Part shown: piece by piece, positions 44,430 through 55,102 of the stretch
Numbering within the stretch: the first letter of the stretch is position 1
Layout: each line of letters begins with the position of its first letter
Assembly: GCA_903813345.2 (NCBI GenBank)
Contig: CAIIXF020000001.1
Coordinates: 50,051,885 to 50,115,884, forward strand
Length of the DNA stretch: 64,000 nucleotides
Direction: 5' to 3'
From: Owenia fusiformis
Taxonomy: Eukaryota > Annelida > Polychaeta > Sabellida > Oweniidae
Made by a program: the position numbers and the translations under genes
The notes under the pieces: generated by a model
The model's database searches: none
Told to the model about the DNA's origin: nothing
Seen by the model: the letters and a program-made list of their open reading frames with translations, nothing else

Positions 44430-44900
44430 AGTTTGTTTTCAAAGGCGGATCCGTTTGACATTCATATGCTTATTCAATATATATTTGATATAGCTATTTA
44501 GCTTTTTAGCTTTCAGGGCAGTTTCATTTATGCTTTCACTGTCTCTAAGGTTTTTTCCTGATGACCATAACTTTTGACTTTTTCCGGCTAAAGTTGAAAC
44601 CTGATTTGATAGCAAATTCATTGACAATTTGAAGCAAAATATTTAATTTGTTTTCAGAATAAGCAAAGAGGACTATGTCATCAGAAAACATGAGGGTTGG
44701 AATAAGTTGCACTTCAAATTTTATGGTGACCTTTACATTTTTGAGTTGGTCATACAAACCAGACATGATGATAGGAAATAGAGTTGTTCAGACACACCCT
44801 TGCTTAACGCAGTGTAATTGAGTGAACCAATTGGTTTCAATACTGTGTCTAAAAGCAACTTTTTAATTGTTCTAAAATGCATGTAGATGAATGTCTTAGT
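44430..44900 (-). pseudogene. LINE reverse transcriptase remnant (block Y copy 2)
   Basis: The minus strand reads VKQGCV*TTLFPIIMSGLY, then LMFSDDIVLFAYSENKLN (motif C with Ser for Ala), then FSRKKSKVMVI. This is the RT core of a LINE, broken by stops. It is better preserved around motif C than the sister copy at 21150-21560. Confidence 0.82.
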
Positions 44901-45422
44901 GTTTTTGAATGAGTTATAAACATTTTGAATGTTAAGAAAAGAATAACTGAACTGAAAATAAGAAAATTGCTGATTGATTTTCTAACATAGTGTCAAGAGG
45001 AGAGGTAATAGCATAAAACATGAAAATTGTACTAATCATTTAAACAATTTACTCTTGTTAATAGTTTATGAATGACATGAATAAATGGTCAAGTACTATA
45101 TTTTTTAATATTATAATAAAATCATTTTGCTCCACCTTATTGTCTATTGAATAGAGTTACTGTTTTTTTGAAAATATTAAAAAATTAAATAAAGTTTGAT
45201 TAACAGTATTTATCAAAGGAACTATTCAAATTAAGTGATTCATACTTTTTTCAATTAATATTTGTAATTCTTTGATTTATTTCAAATTATTTCTTAACAA
45301 AAAAATAATAAAGATTTTGTTTAGAAAAAAGCTTTAAAAATCTTTTGAGCGAACATTACGGTACAGCTGGAAAATAACATTTTGGGAAAAATTGCTATAC
45401 CTGACCATGTTATTTTCTGGTA

Positions 45423-46397
45423 CAGAGTGGTCAAAAAAACGGCAACCCTAATTTTTCCTCATATCTTTGTCATTTTTGGAAATTTTGCCCTGATATTTTG
45501 CACACATGTACATCATTCAATTTCATACTAGACTGTGTTATTTCATGAACATGGGACTGATAGTCACAATGTTACAGCACTTCAAACAAGGTGCCCCAGT
45601 TTTCCAATATCTTGCTGTAGGCAAACCTGCACATGTTTTCCGAACCTGTCGATGACATAACAGCATTCCTCAGCAAGTATGGCCTGAATGACACATGTGA
45701 CTTTATTTTGAGGTCAAATGTATTTCTGGTGTTATTACCCTACACTCTATCTTTGGGGTATCCCCACTGGTAAAGATTAAATGGGGCCATATCTGGGCTA
45801 TGGGGTGCCTATTCATTGTCTGTTGTACTGCTGATAATGTGGTCATTGAAGTGGTCCCAAAGCCAATATTGTGCATCATTTGGTGTATGGGGTATGGTTC
45901 TGTCTTGTTGGAACCACTGTTGCTGCCTTTCAACCCCCCCTGGTTTCACCTTAAGTCCCCAAGAACTCCATGGAAATCACAAAATAGAGTTTGATGTTGA
46001 CAGTTATTGCATATCTGTTAGCATCATCAAAGGTAAAGGACCCTTCTTCTGAGAACACACTAAACTGTGCATCTGTCTGTGTTAAGGTGCCTGTCCACTT
46101 CTTCATAAAGTACTTGGCTCCCCAAGAATACATAAGTGTTATAGTTGACCAGTGCATCAAGTTGGAAATGGAGTTCATTTGGATAACAGACCAGCTCAGA
46201 CAGCCCGAAAGTGGCCATCTGGGGTATGTTGCTTACAATGCAGTAATATTGTGACTATAAGTCCAAATGGTCATTAAATATGGTAGGTTGGTAGGAAATT
46301 GAATGATGTACAAATGTGTAAAATATCAGGGAGTTATTCCTTAGAATGACAAAGATATTAGGAAAAACTTGGGTTGCCGTTTTTCTTGACCACCCTG
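45423..46397 (-). mobile_element. Decayed Tc1/mariner-like element
   Basis: It is flanked by TA on both sides (45421-45422 and 46398-46399). The TIRs are about 105 bp: CAGAGTGGTCAAAAAAACGG at the left against CAGGGTGGTCAAGAAAAACG as the reverse complement of the right. At 975 bp it is shorter than an autonomous mariner, and it carries transposase debris. Confidence 0.85.
45740..46240 (-). pseudogene. Mariner-family transposase fragment
   Basis: The minus strand gives WFQQDRTIPHTPNDAQYWL then APHSPDMAPFNLYQWGYPKD, the catalytic-region signatures of Tc1/mariner DDE transposases (usual form FQQDGATPHT and SPDLTPLDFFLWGY). Upstream FSEEGSFTFDD resembles the first catalytic Asp/Glu block. Stops and frameshifts interrupt it, and the N-terminal DNA-binding region is absent. 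Confidence 0.75.
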
Positions 46398-47266
46398 TAC
46401 AAAATTAAGTATGAAGGCATGTGTGTATTTTCTTCCTTTTTTCAGGAAAGTATCATTACATTGTCTACTTTTAGTAAACCTGGAAACAGGTCAATGGTAG
46501 CTCCTGTATTTGGAAACTTCGAAAGAAAATTTGGAAAAATGGAAAGCATGAAATATCAGAATTTCCTGGAATTCCCATTGAACTCTTACTAGATTTACTA
46601 AAAGAAGACAGTGTAATGATACTTTCCTGAAAAAAGCGAGGAAATTAACACATGCCGTCATACTTTATTTGTACCAGAAAATAACATGTGGAGGTATAGC
46701 AATTTTTTCCCAAAATGTTATTTTCCAGCTTCTCATTCTTCTTAAGACTAATTTTTGTTGTTTGTGTTGTTTTTAAACCTACATTGTAAAACTTTCTTTA
46801 GATGCACCCTACTGTTATGTTTGAGTACCACTGTTTAAAAAGTGAATATCTAAATAAAGAAAAAAGGATAAATATACATCCTAATTACATTTCCCACACT
46901 TCATATTGGAACTAAAAGCTTATTGGAAGTAAAAGCTTAACATTTTGTTTTACTTCTGCAATATGTAGGTTTAATTTAAGTTTTAATTATTCACTGAAAT
47001 AAATAGTGCATTGGTGCAATACAATGAACAAAACATATAGTCAATATGAAATACAGGGCATTTGAGTTCACATTTCGATTACTGAAGTGAGGCTTTCTCC
47101 ATCAACTGTGGTACAATTTTTATACATGTATTATATTCATACTTAACTCATATAAATGGACATATACATGTATTGACTTTCATTCAAGTAAGCCAATGCT
47201 ACAGTTTTCCAAACTTTTGAAGACTACATTTTTATTTTAGTGAGAAAGACAATTAATCTTTGTGAT

Positions 47267-48625
47267 ATGGCTGATACTGACTTGGGAAAATGTATGCTTA
47301 TATTTCAAATATTTCTACCTACTGCTATTGCAAATATGGAGCCAGGGATAGGTAGAATTATTGACAGTTTGAGCCAAACATACACTCAGGATATAAATGA
47401 ATCTTTGGTTGTTGTATCATTGACAGTTAACATTGCAAGCATTCTTCGGGCATACTTATCACTAAACCAGGCAAGCCAAATATTTATTATATTGGTCAAC
47501 TCAAAGGTGAACTTAAAGAAAGGACTGATCTTTGTGATTTGCTGCAGCACCATCACAGCAGGGATTTTTCTTGTGATTGGTCTTACACCAGTAGGATATA
47601 TCATCCAAGTGCTATTTCGGACTACTAATCAACAACTTGACAAAATTCAATTTGGCATTGCATCCCTCTGTTTACTACCAGTGTCCCTAAATATAGGGTA
47701 TGCAATCCATGGATTATTATTAATTAAAAAACACACCTATTTTTGTCTCCTTGCTGAATTTTTGAAATTCATCTCAAAAATAGGGTGTGCTTTTGCTCTC
47801 ACGGCTACACCCTTAATTACTAGAAGACCAATCTTGATACCTATAATATCTGATTATGTATCAGCATTGGTTTATCTTCTCTTAAGCTTTATAGGATATA
47901 AAATATACTTGATCAATGATCTACCTGCTGAAAGTGCAAATAAACTGACATATTACCAAATGATTAAAATAACGCTACCCTTAGGACTACAACAATTGAT
48001 AGAAAAATGCGAAACTAATATTCTCAGTTTTACAGTTGCACAACTAACGCCAAATGGATTTACGCGGAGTATGACACTGGCAAACGTTTACATTCTTCAT
48101 ACATCATTTTACTCACTGCGAAAGATATCAGCCAGTATCGCAACTATGGTACCGGCATACCTTGCATCTGGGATGAACTCATCATTACATTTTGACTATG
48201 AACTAGTTATCTGTACCTCAATGATTGCATTTGTTTTATTTTTGATTTCAATCTTAATTTGCTGGATTACTCCCATTACAAAGGTTATTTTTTTATATGT
48301 TTTTCATATTTCTGAAGAAAATTTTATTGCAGTCTTCTATCCCTTTAAGCTGTACACATTCTGGCCAATTATACAAACATTTGCCTTGTTTTCGTTTGGA
48401 ATTTTACTGCACAAGAAAGACACTAAGATGTCAATAGTGACTTCTGCTTGCCAGGTCATTATATTGGGTTGTCTACCATTTGCTTTAGATCATCTTGGAT
48501 TTGATATTTTACTGTCTTCAGTAATGGCTTTGTTTACTGCTCAGTCATTTACTGCAGGTTTACTTTTCTCATACCTTTTTTTCAAGTATTTAAGAAAATC
48601 TCAATCTCATTTCAAGCAAGTATGA
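47267..48625 (+). CDS. ANKH-like multispanning membrane transporter, copy F (intact, mosaic)
   Basis: A 452-residue single-exon protein starting at the ATG of MADTDLGKCM (TGG-to-TTG changes the usual Trp to Leu). The 5' flank and the MADTD start follow copies B and G, but the body (VNSKVNLKKG, DKIQFGIASLCLLPVSLNIG) and the 3' flank follow copy E almost exactly. The gene looks like a recombinant of the two lineages. Other changes are LQQLIEKCET where E has LHELIEKCET, and SGMNSS in place of SGVNSS. Family landmarks are intact. AATAAA lies at 48706-48711. A 2-kb tandem-repeat element is inserted 340 bp past the stop. Confidence 0.78.
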   Translation: MADTDLGKCMLIFQIFLPTAIANMEPGIGRIIDSLSQTYTQDINESLVVVSLTVNIASILRAYLSLNQASQIFIILVNSKVNLKKGLIFVICCSTITAGIFLVIGLTPVGYIIQVLFRTTNQQLDKIQFGIASLCLLPVSLNIGYAIHGLLLIKKHTYFCLLAEFLKFISKIGCAFALTATPLITRRPILIPIISDYVSALVYLLLSFIGYKIYLINDLPAESANKLTYYQMIKITLPLGLQQLIEKCETNILSFTVAQLTPNGFTRSMTLANVYILHTSFYSLRKISASIATMVPAYLASGMNSSLHFDYELVICTSMIAFVLFLISILICWITPITKVIFLYVFHISEENFIAVFYPFKLYTFWPIIQTFALFSFGILLHKKDTKMSIVTSACQVIILGCLPFALDHLGFDILLSSVMALFTAQSFTAGLLFSYLFFKYLRKSQSHFKQV

Positions 48626-48965
48626 AATAAGTTAGTTGCTGATATTTTTTATGTGTACCCTCAGAATTACTTTATTCATGTATTTGGATCACATTATATT
48701 ATTGGAATAAAGTTTAAAAAAGGTATTCTGTACTCCTGGTTAATTTTTTCAAGTTTTTATTTCGCAATTTTTGAGATTTTTAGGTTATCAATTTTTTACT
48801 GGTATTTGAGTCATCCTCTGGACAATGCTGGAGAGAGGGACTAAACAGATAGTGAACAAAAGAATATAATATCATTTTTATACTCCAGGGTGAAAAGTAC
48901 ATGTATAAACATTAAATTGGTTCAATGAACATTAGGTAGTATCATGAGCATAATTTAGAAAAAAT

Positions 48966-50996
48966 AGTACCATGGGTACTGGGCTCACATGGTGACAGAA
49001 AAAAACGGATATAATTTTTTGCTGATTTTTTGTTACAAAATTATTTCAAGTCATCTGTCTCTCAGTCAATTAAAATGGCTGAAAAAAACGGATATAATTT
49101 TTTGCCAATAATTGGTAAAAAAATTATTTCATACAACTACTCTTTACAGTGACATGGCTTTTTGCAATGCAAGACACCTGAAATTATTTGTAAAGCTAGG
49201 AAATGGGCCAAAATTGAATTTCGCGAGACAAAAATGGCGACCATTTTGAAATCAGGCAAGCTTTTGAACCAGGAGTCATAAGGGAGTTTTTTGTATTGAT
49301 GTTGAACAAAAATAACTTGAAACTGGAATCCTATCGACAGAGGTTTTGAGCAAATGGTCCAAAAGAGGATTTCGCGAGACAGATGGACAAATCAATGTTA
49401 ACTAAAATGGCTGAAAATAAAAAAAAACGGATATAATATTTTGCTGATTTTTTGTAACAAAATTATTTCATACAACTACCTTTAACAGTGACATGGCTTT
49501 TTACAATGCAGGACAGCTGAAATTAAAGCTAAAATGTAAAGCTAGGAAATGGGCAAAAAGTGAATTTCACGAAACAAGAATGGCAACCATTTTGAAAATA
49601 GGCAAGCTTTTGAACCAAGAGTCATAGGAGAGTTTTTTGTATTGATGTTGAACAAAATTAACTTAAAATGGGAATCCTATTGACAGAGGGTTTAAGGTAA
49701 ATGGTCCAAAAGTGGATTTTGCGAGACAGATGGACAAATCAATGTTAACTAAAATGGCTGAAATAAATAAATGGATATAATTTTTCGCTGATTTTTCGTA
49801 ACAAAATTATTTCATACATCTACTCTTTACATTGACATGGATTTTTACAATGTAGGACACTTGAAATTATTTGTAAAGCTAGGAAATGGGTCAAAAGTGA
49901 ATTTCGCGAGACAAAAATGGCGGCCATTTTGAAAATAGGCAAGCTTTTGAACCAGGAGTCATAGGGAGGTTTTCTGTATTGATGTTGAACAGAAATAACT
50001 TGCCATGGATTTTTACAATGTAGGACACTTGAAAATAGGCGAGCTTTTGAACCAGGAGTCATAGGGGAGTTTTCTGAATTGATGTTGAACAGAAATAACT
50101 TAAAACAGGAATCCTATCGACAGAGGTTTTAAAACGTGCCACAGAAAGTGGATTTTGCGAGTCAGATAGACAAATCAATGTTAACTAAAATGGCTGAAAA
50201 TAAAAAAAATGGATACAATTTTTCACTGATTTTTTGTAACAAAATTATTTCATATATCTACCCTTTACATTGACATGGATTTTTACAATGTAGGACACCT
50301 GAAATTATTTGTAAAGCTAGGAAATGGGTCAAAAGTGAATTTCGCGAGACAAAAGTGACGGCCATTTTGAAAATAGCCGAGCTTTTGAACCAAGAGTCAT
50401 AGGAGAGTTTTGTGTATTGTTGTTGAACAAAAATAAACTTAAAATGGGAATCCTATCGACAGAGGGTTTAAGGTAAATGGTCCAAAAGTGAATTTTGCGA
50501 GACAGATAGACAAATCAATGTTAACTAAAATGGCTGATAATAAATAAATGGATATAATTTTTCGCTGATTTTTCGTAACAAAATTATTTCTTACATCTAC
50601 TCTTACTTTGCAATGGATTTTTACAATGTAGGACACTTGAAATTATTTGTAAAGCTAGGAAATGGGTCAAAAGTGAATTTCGCGAGACAAAAATGGCGGC
50701 CATTTTGAAAATAGGCAAGCTTTTGAACCAGGAGTCATAGGGAGGTTTTCTGTATTGATGTTGAACAGAAATAACTTAAAACAGGAATCCTATCGACAGA
50801 GGTTAGCTAGGAAATGGGCTAAAAGTGAATTTCGCGAGACAAAAGTGACGGCCATTTTGAAAATAGGCGAGCTTTTGAACCAGGAGTCATAGGGGGGTTT
50901 TCTGTATTGATGTTGAACAGAAATAACTTAAAACAGACGGACGGACGGACAGACGGACGGACAAGTGAGTGATTGCAAAAGCTCACCATGTGAGCT
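48966..50996. mobile_element. 2-kb tandem-repeat element with short inverted ends, inserted in the copy F flank
   Basis: GCTCACATGGTGA near the left end mirrors TCACCATGTGAGC at the right end. The paralogous flank of copy E (GAAAAAAGACAAG, near 41304-41316) is the empty site, so the insertion lies in an A-tract with A5-A7 on each side. The interior is five or so monomers of about 340 bp (AAAATGGCTGAAAATAAA, GAAATGGGTCAAAAGTGAAT, TTCGCGAGACAAAAATGGCG, AACCAGGAGTCATAGG), the last ones truncated. It ends in a GACGGACGGACAG run (50936-50962). No coding content. Confidence 0.82.
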
Positions 50997-51000
50997 AAAA

Positions 51001-52629
51001 AGACAAGACTGTCAACCTATGAAATGTTGTTATTTTTGCGCACTTTTTGAGGTCACCTGACCATGATGTGCCGTGTGGCAAGTTATTCTGGCGCTAAATC
51101 CAAAAGTTGTTGTCACTGACTACTACAAAGGCTGAACCAAAGTAGAAATAAACATTAGTTTCTCATTCGCATGCATTCCAATAGCCAAATAAATATTTTT
51201 TTATTGTTTGCACTTCACAAAAAGAAATTCTTGAGGAAAGAGCATTGCAATTTATTCATTACATATTCAAGGAATTGATTGACATGCATTTGTGAAACAG
51301 TATATCGATAACTGATAATGTTAACCCAATAATTATAATTTGGCCTTACAGCACTACATTCGGGTAGAAAAGTTCTAATCCCCAAACACTGGCAATTTTT
51401 GCTGTTGTATGACTGGAAATGCTTTCAATAGCGTTTCAGCTCGACTATTCCACACTCAATTGCAAATGATAGGTTATATGATCCAATCAGCATAGTTATA
51501 TGATCCAATCTATTCACTAATCTATGCACTAATCAGAAAGATAATCAGAGATTCAAAGTTACATTATTTATATTTTTCGATCTTCGATGACATCTGAGCA
51601 ATTTCTGGGAAATCAGTGACGTCACTGGAATTGGATGGCATTTTCAACTACAGATTTCTTCGGATTTGGGGATTATAGTTCAAAAAGCCTTGTTATATAT
51701 CTTAATTACATTATATCTACATAAATGTTTAATAGAGTCGCAGTGCAGCATTGAAAATAGCACCAACGTGTAATCCAATGGGAAAGAACCCGGATGTGGA
51801 CGAAGTTGAACCATAAATGAGAGCTCTTCAAACGGGAGGTAACTAAACTGAACAAAACCAAACATTATCGTGTATTGGAGTATTGGCTCAACATAAGAAT
51901 GAATAACTCGAATTTGAAAGCTAGGGTTTCATTTTTATCTAAAAAAAATCGTATTTCGCAGCGAATTATTTCAACCACACACGTCATGTCACATGACGTA
52001 AAATTTCTGGTCTGGAAATGAAATCAGTTTTGCCTTGAAAACAGACACTTACTGACTTTATATCCCCGATATCATGGTAAAATGAACCTTTGGAATTGTT
52101 GATGGTTCACCATCGTAAAGTGTGGCCTTCGTACAATAAGATAGCATTTATATCTCTAAATCGAGTAAAATGGTTTGAGTACAACTTTAAATATATGGGC
52201 GATAATAGGGTGAAACATGAATTTCCTCAAATTTAGACTCAGTTCGATTAAATGACAGAATACCATACCCCCATGTATTCCTCATGCATTTTCTCAATGA
52301 GCAGGTTTAAACTGACATCAATATCAATGGAAATATTCACTATCCATTTTCCATTTGTTTGTGCAGGCTGTCATTTTGGTAATTTATGGCGATTTATGGT
52401 GATGGCCAATCTTTAGTCAAAATCTAAAGGCTTTCTGTCAATGACTGATCTTCAAAATCAGAGAAAATATCTGTTTTAGATTTTTATATTTCACCATGGG
52501 CTTTCAACTCTAATTGAAATACTATACGTTTAAAAAGGAGTAAAAAGTTGCATTTGTACGAGATAAGGTTGAAAAATATTTCTGGATCTGGAATTCCCAT
52601 GATGCACCAAGCAATATGACTTTGGCCAG
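51001..52629. repeat. 3' flank of copy F, duplicate of the copy E flank
   Basis: Matches 41313-42906 without the 433-bp TIR element and with an extra about 465 bp at 51908-52371. The extra piece has no obvious TIR; it may be an insertion here or a deletion in E. Confidence 0.8.
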
Positions 52630-54012
52630 AACATTCATTATAGCTTTTAAATCATCACTTGAAGGCTTTTTTATTATGAATGTACTTATGGCTTATTAGC
52701 TGCTGGGGACACACCTAAGTAACAGCATTGTGCACAGAAATGGCTTAATCGTTGGTTGTAAGTAAACTAAACCTGTTATCATAGGTTTTAACCTCAAGCA
52801 AATATCATGAATTTAATGTGTTTTAGAGTAATATTTGAAAAATTTGAAGTAAATCCATTGAGTGATTTTCCTTGAATCGCAAAGACAAGATTTACCTAAA
52901 AACTTCCAAACTGGCCACCAGAAAGCAAGATGGCTAGTAAAAAGTTAATTAGCTCTAGAACCTCTTACCATGTAACATGCATTTAAAGAAGTAAATCTGT
53001 TAAGTAGTTTTCCTGGAATCAAGATGACAAGATTTATCCAAAGTTGCCACAAGAAATGAAGATGACCACCAAAAAGTTAGATTTTCTTACCATGTAACAT
53101 GTGTAAAAATTGAAAGTCATTTCGTAAAATGGTTTTCCTGGAATCAGGTTGACAAGATTTATCTAAAAACCCAAAAATTGCCACCAGAAAGTAAGACAGC
53201 TGTCAAAAAGTTCATCAGCTCTAGAACTTCTTACCATGTAACATGTGTAAAAATTTGGAGTGAATACAATTAGTCGTTTTCCTGAAATGACAAGATGCAT
53301 GCCCACCCGCCAATTTGACGACAATATCGTATCTTTTTTATGTGAGATAAAAACATAATCAATAGAGCCTTATTGGAATTGAATAATTGATAATTCCAAT
53401 ATTGTACATGTATAAACATGATATAATTTCTTGCCATATACTTTACTTATGGTGCATGAATAATAATAATGAATTTTCAATAATAACGTGCACCTAAGCA
53501 CTTGTATCCATGTTCCCATCAGAAAATTAGTATCTTAAAAAAAAAACCATGATGATTCAATTCAAGCCATCATCCATATAAGTGAATAGAAAAAATGATA
53601 AATATACATCCTTATTACATTTCCCACACTTCATATTGGAAGTAAAAGCTTATTGGAAGTAAAAGCTTAACATTTTGTGTTCTTCTGCCATATGTAGATT
53701 TAATTTTAGGCTCCAATTATTCACTGATGTAATAATAGTGCGTTGGTGCGTTACAATGAACAAAACATATAGTCAATATGAAATACAGGGCATTTGAGTT
53801 CACATTTCGATTACTGAAGTAGGGGCTTTCACCATCAACTGTGGTACAATTTTTATTCATGTATTATATTCATAACTTACTCATATAAATGTACATATAC
53901 ATGTATTGACTTTCATTCAAGTAAGCCAATGCTAAAGTTTTTAAAACTTTTGAAGACTACAGTTTTGTTTTAGTGAGAAAGACTTAACAGAGGTGAAATT
54001 AATCTTTGTGAT
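52630..54012. repeat. Segmental duplication block Y, copy 3, internally deleted
   Basis: It begins like the other two copies and includes the tandem monomers (52820-53290). Near 53580 it jumps to the part just before the gene (GATAAATATACATCC), omitting about 3 kb including the LINE RT remnant. Confidence 0.75.
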
Positions 54013-54294
54013 ATGGCTGATACTGACTGGGGAAAATGTATGCTTATATTTCAAATATTTCTACCTACTGCATTTGCAAATATGACAACATATACTATCC
54101 CTTTAAGTTGTACACATTCTGGCCAATTATACAAACATTTGCTTTGTTTTCATTTGGAACTTTACTGCATAAGAAAGATACTAAGATGTCAATAGTGAGT
54201 TCTGCTTGCCAAGTCATTATATTGGGTTGTCTACCATTTGCTTTAAATCATCTTGGATTTGATATTTTACTGTCTTCAGTAATGGCTTTGTTCC
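54013..54294 (+). pseudogene. ANKH-like copy G, internally deleted
   Basis: The first 24 codons (MADTDWGKC...FANM) are joined through ACAACA to sequence that starts at codon about 357 (TATACTATCCC). About 1 kb of the coding region is lost and the frame is shifted after the junction. The 3' part reads KLYTFWPIIQTF...SSVMALF in another frame and then breaks off into downstream sequence (CTCCAAACTTCATT), losing the last membrane segment. Non-functional. Confidence 0.9.
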
Positions 54295-55102
54295 TCCAAA
54301 CTTCATTAAATGTGATACCAAGGGAAAGAACATTGCTTGCTACAATTTTGTTAGTAATGTAATATTTAAATGTAAGCCTTTGTTTATGGGAAGACAAATG
54401 TGCTGATATTTTCCCAAGGTGTATATGTACATCTGTTAGGATTCTCTCTTTGAAAGGTCATTCCACCCAAAGAGGAAGAATTTTTTATCATGAATATATT
54501 TTATTTAATGCAACAGAAGATATACTATTTTTGAATATGCATACTTTATTTTAATGTAACTAGATGTTGTAACTTTTATATGATGTGTATTGATAGTTCC
54601 TGGAGAAACATCTGGCTATAAAAGATTAGGTCACCCCCCTTTAGGCATTTGATGATCTATGTATGCATTCCTTTGTTGGCCAATGCAGACACATGGTCAC
54701 AGGAGAGGCAAGGGTAGAATGTGCATCAGTGTTTGAGATGAAACTAAGACTAAGAAAAATGTAGTTCATTCTGATTAAAAGGGGGATGAAATAAACTAAG
54801 AAAGAAGTTGCGTCATCTACACATATTTTATTTTTACTATTAAAGACTGGTGCAATGAACTTTATCTTATTTTATCTAAACCCTATGCCGTATATAGATT
54901 TAATTTTTGGCTCCCATTTTTATCATGCGGAGCTATATTGAAACAGTTCACTTAAGTAGAAGACCCCTTAGTGAATTATGATTAACGAGTCATTATGAAA
55001 TAGTTATTTATAATGCATATATTGTATTTTATTTGATAAAGGAGTAGGCAAACGCTACAGTATTTAAAGCTTTTTAAGACAAGAATTTTTATTTAGTAAG
55101 AG
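54295..55102. other. Intergenic between copies G and H
   Basis: Fragments of the flank of copies C and E are recognisable (GATGAAACTAAGACTAA near 54740, CCCTATGCCGTATATAGATT near 54883), more diverged than those copies are from each other. No gene seen. Confidence 0.5.

Larger units (their letters stand above)
45365..46730. mobile_element. Foldback element with about 145-bp inverted ends, interrupted by a mariner-like element
   Basis: AGCTGGAAAATAACATTTTG at the left is the inverse of CAAAATGTTATTTTCCAGCT at the right. Pairing continues inward through GCTATACCT, TTATTTTCTGGTAC, AAGTATGA and GAAAGTATCATTACA. The left arm is split at a TA by the mariner. Only the right-hand end is found at the matching place in copy 1 (near 22195-22262). 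Confidence 0.8.
42907..47266. repeat. Segmental duplication block Y, copy 2 (5' flank of copy F)
   Basis: Equivalent of 19430-22804. It differs by the foldback element with nested mariner (45365-46730) and small indels. A 43560-43720 stretch that is absent from copy 1 is also present. Confidence 0.8.

Noticed and set aside
47240-47266. Nine extra codons upstream of copy F
   Set aside because: They would need a GTG start and overlap the putative splice acceptor. The ATG at 47267 matches copies B and G.
48966-50996. CRISPR-like reading of the regular repeat spacing
   Set aside because: The sequence is animal, the monomers of about 340 bp are themselves the repeat, and there are no short repeats with unique spacers.
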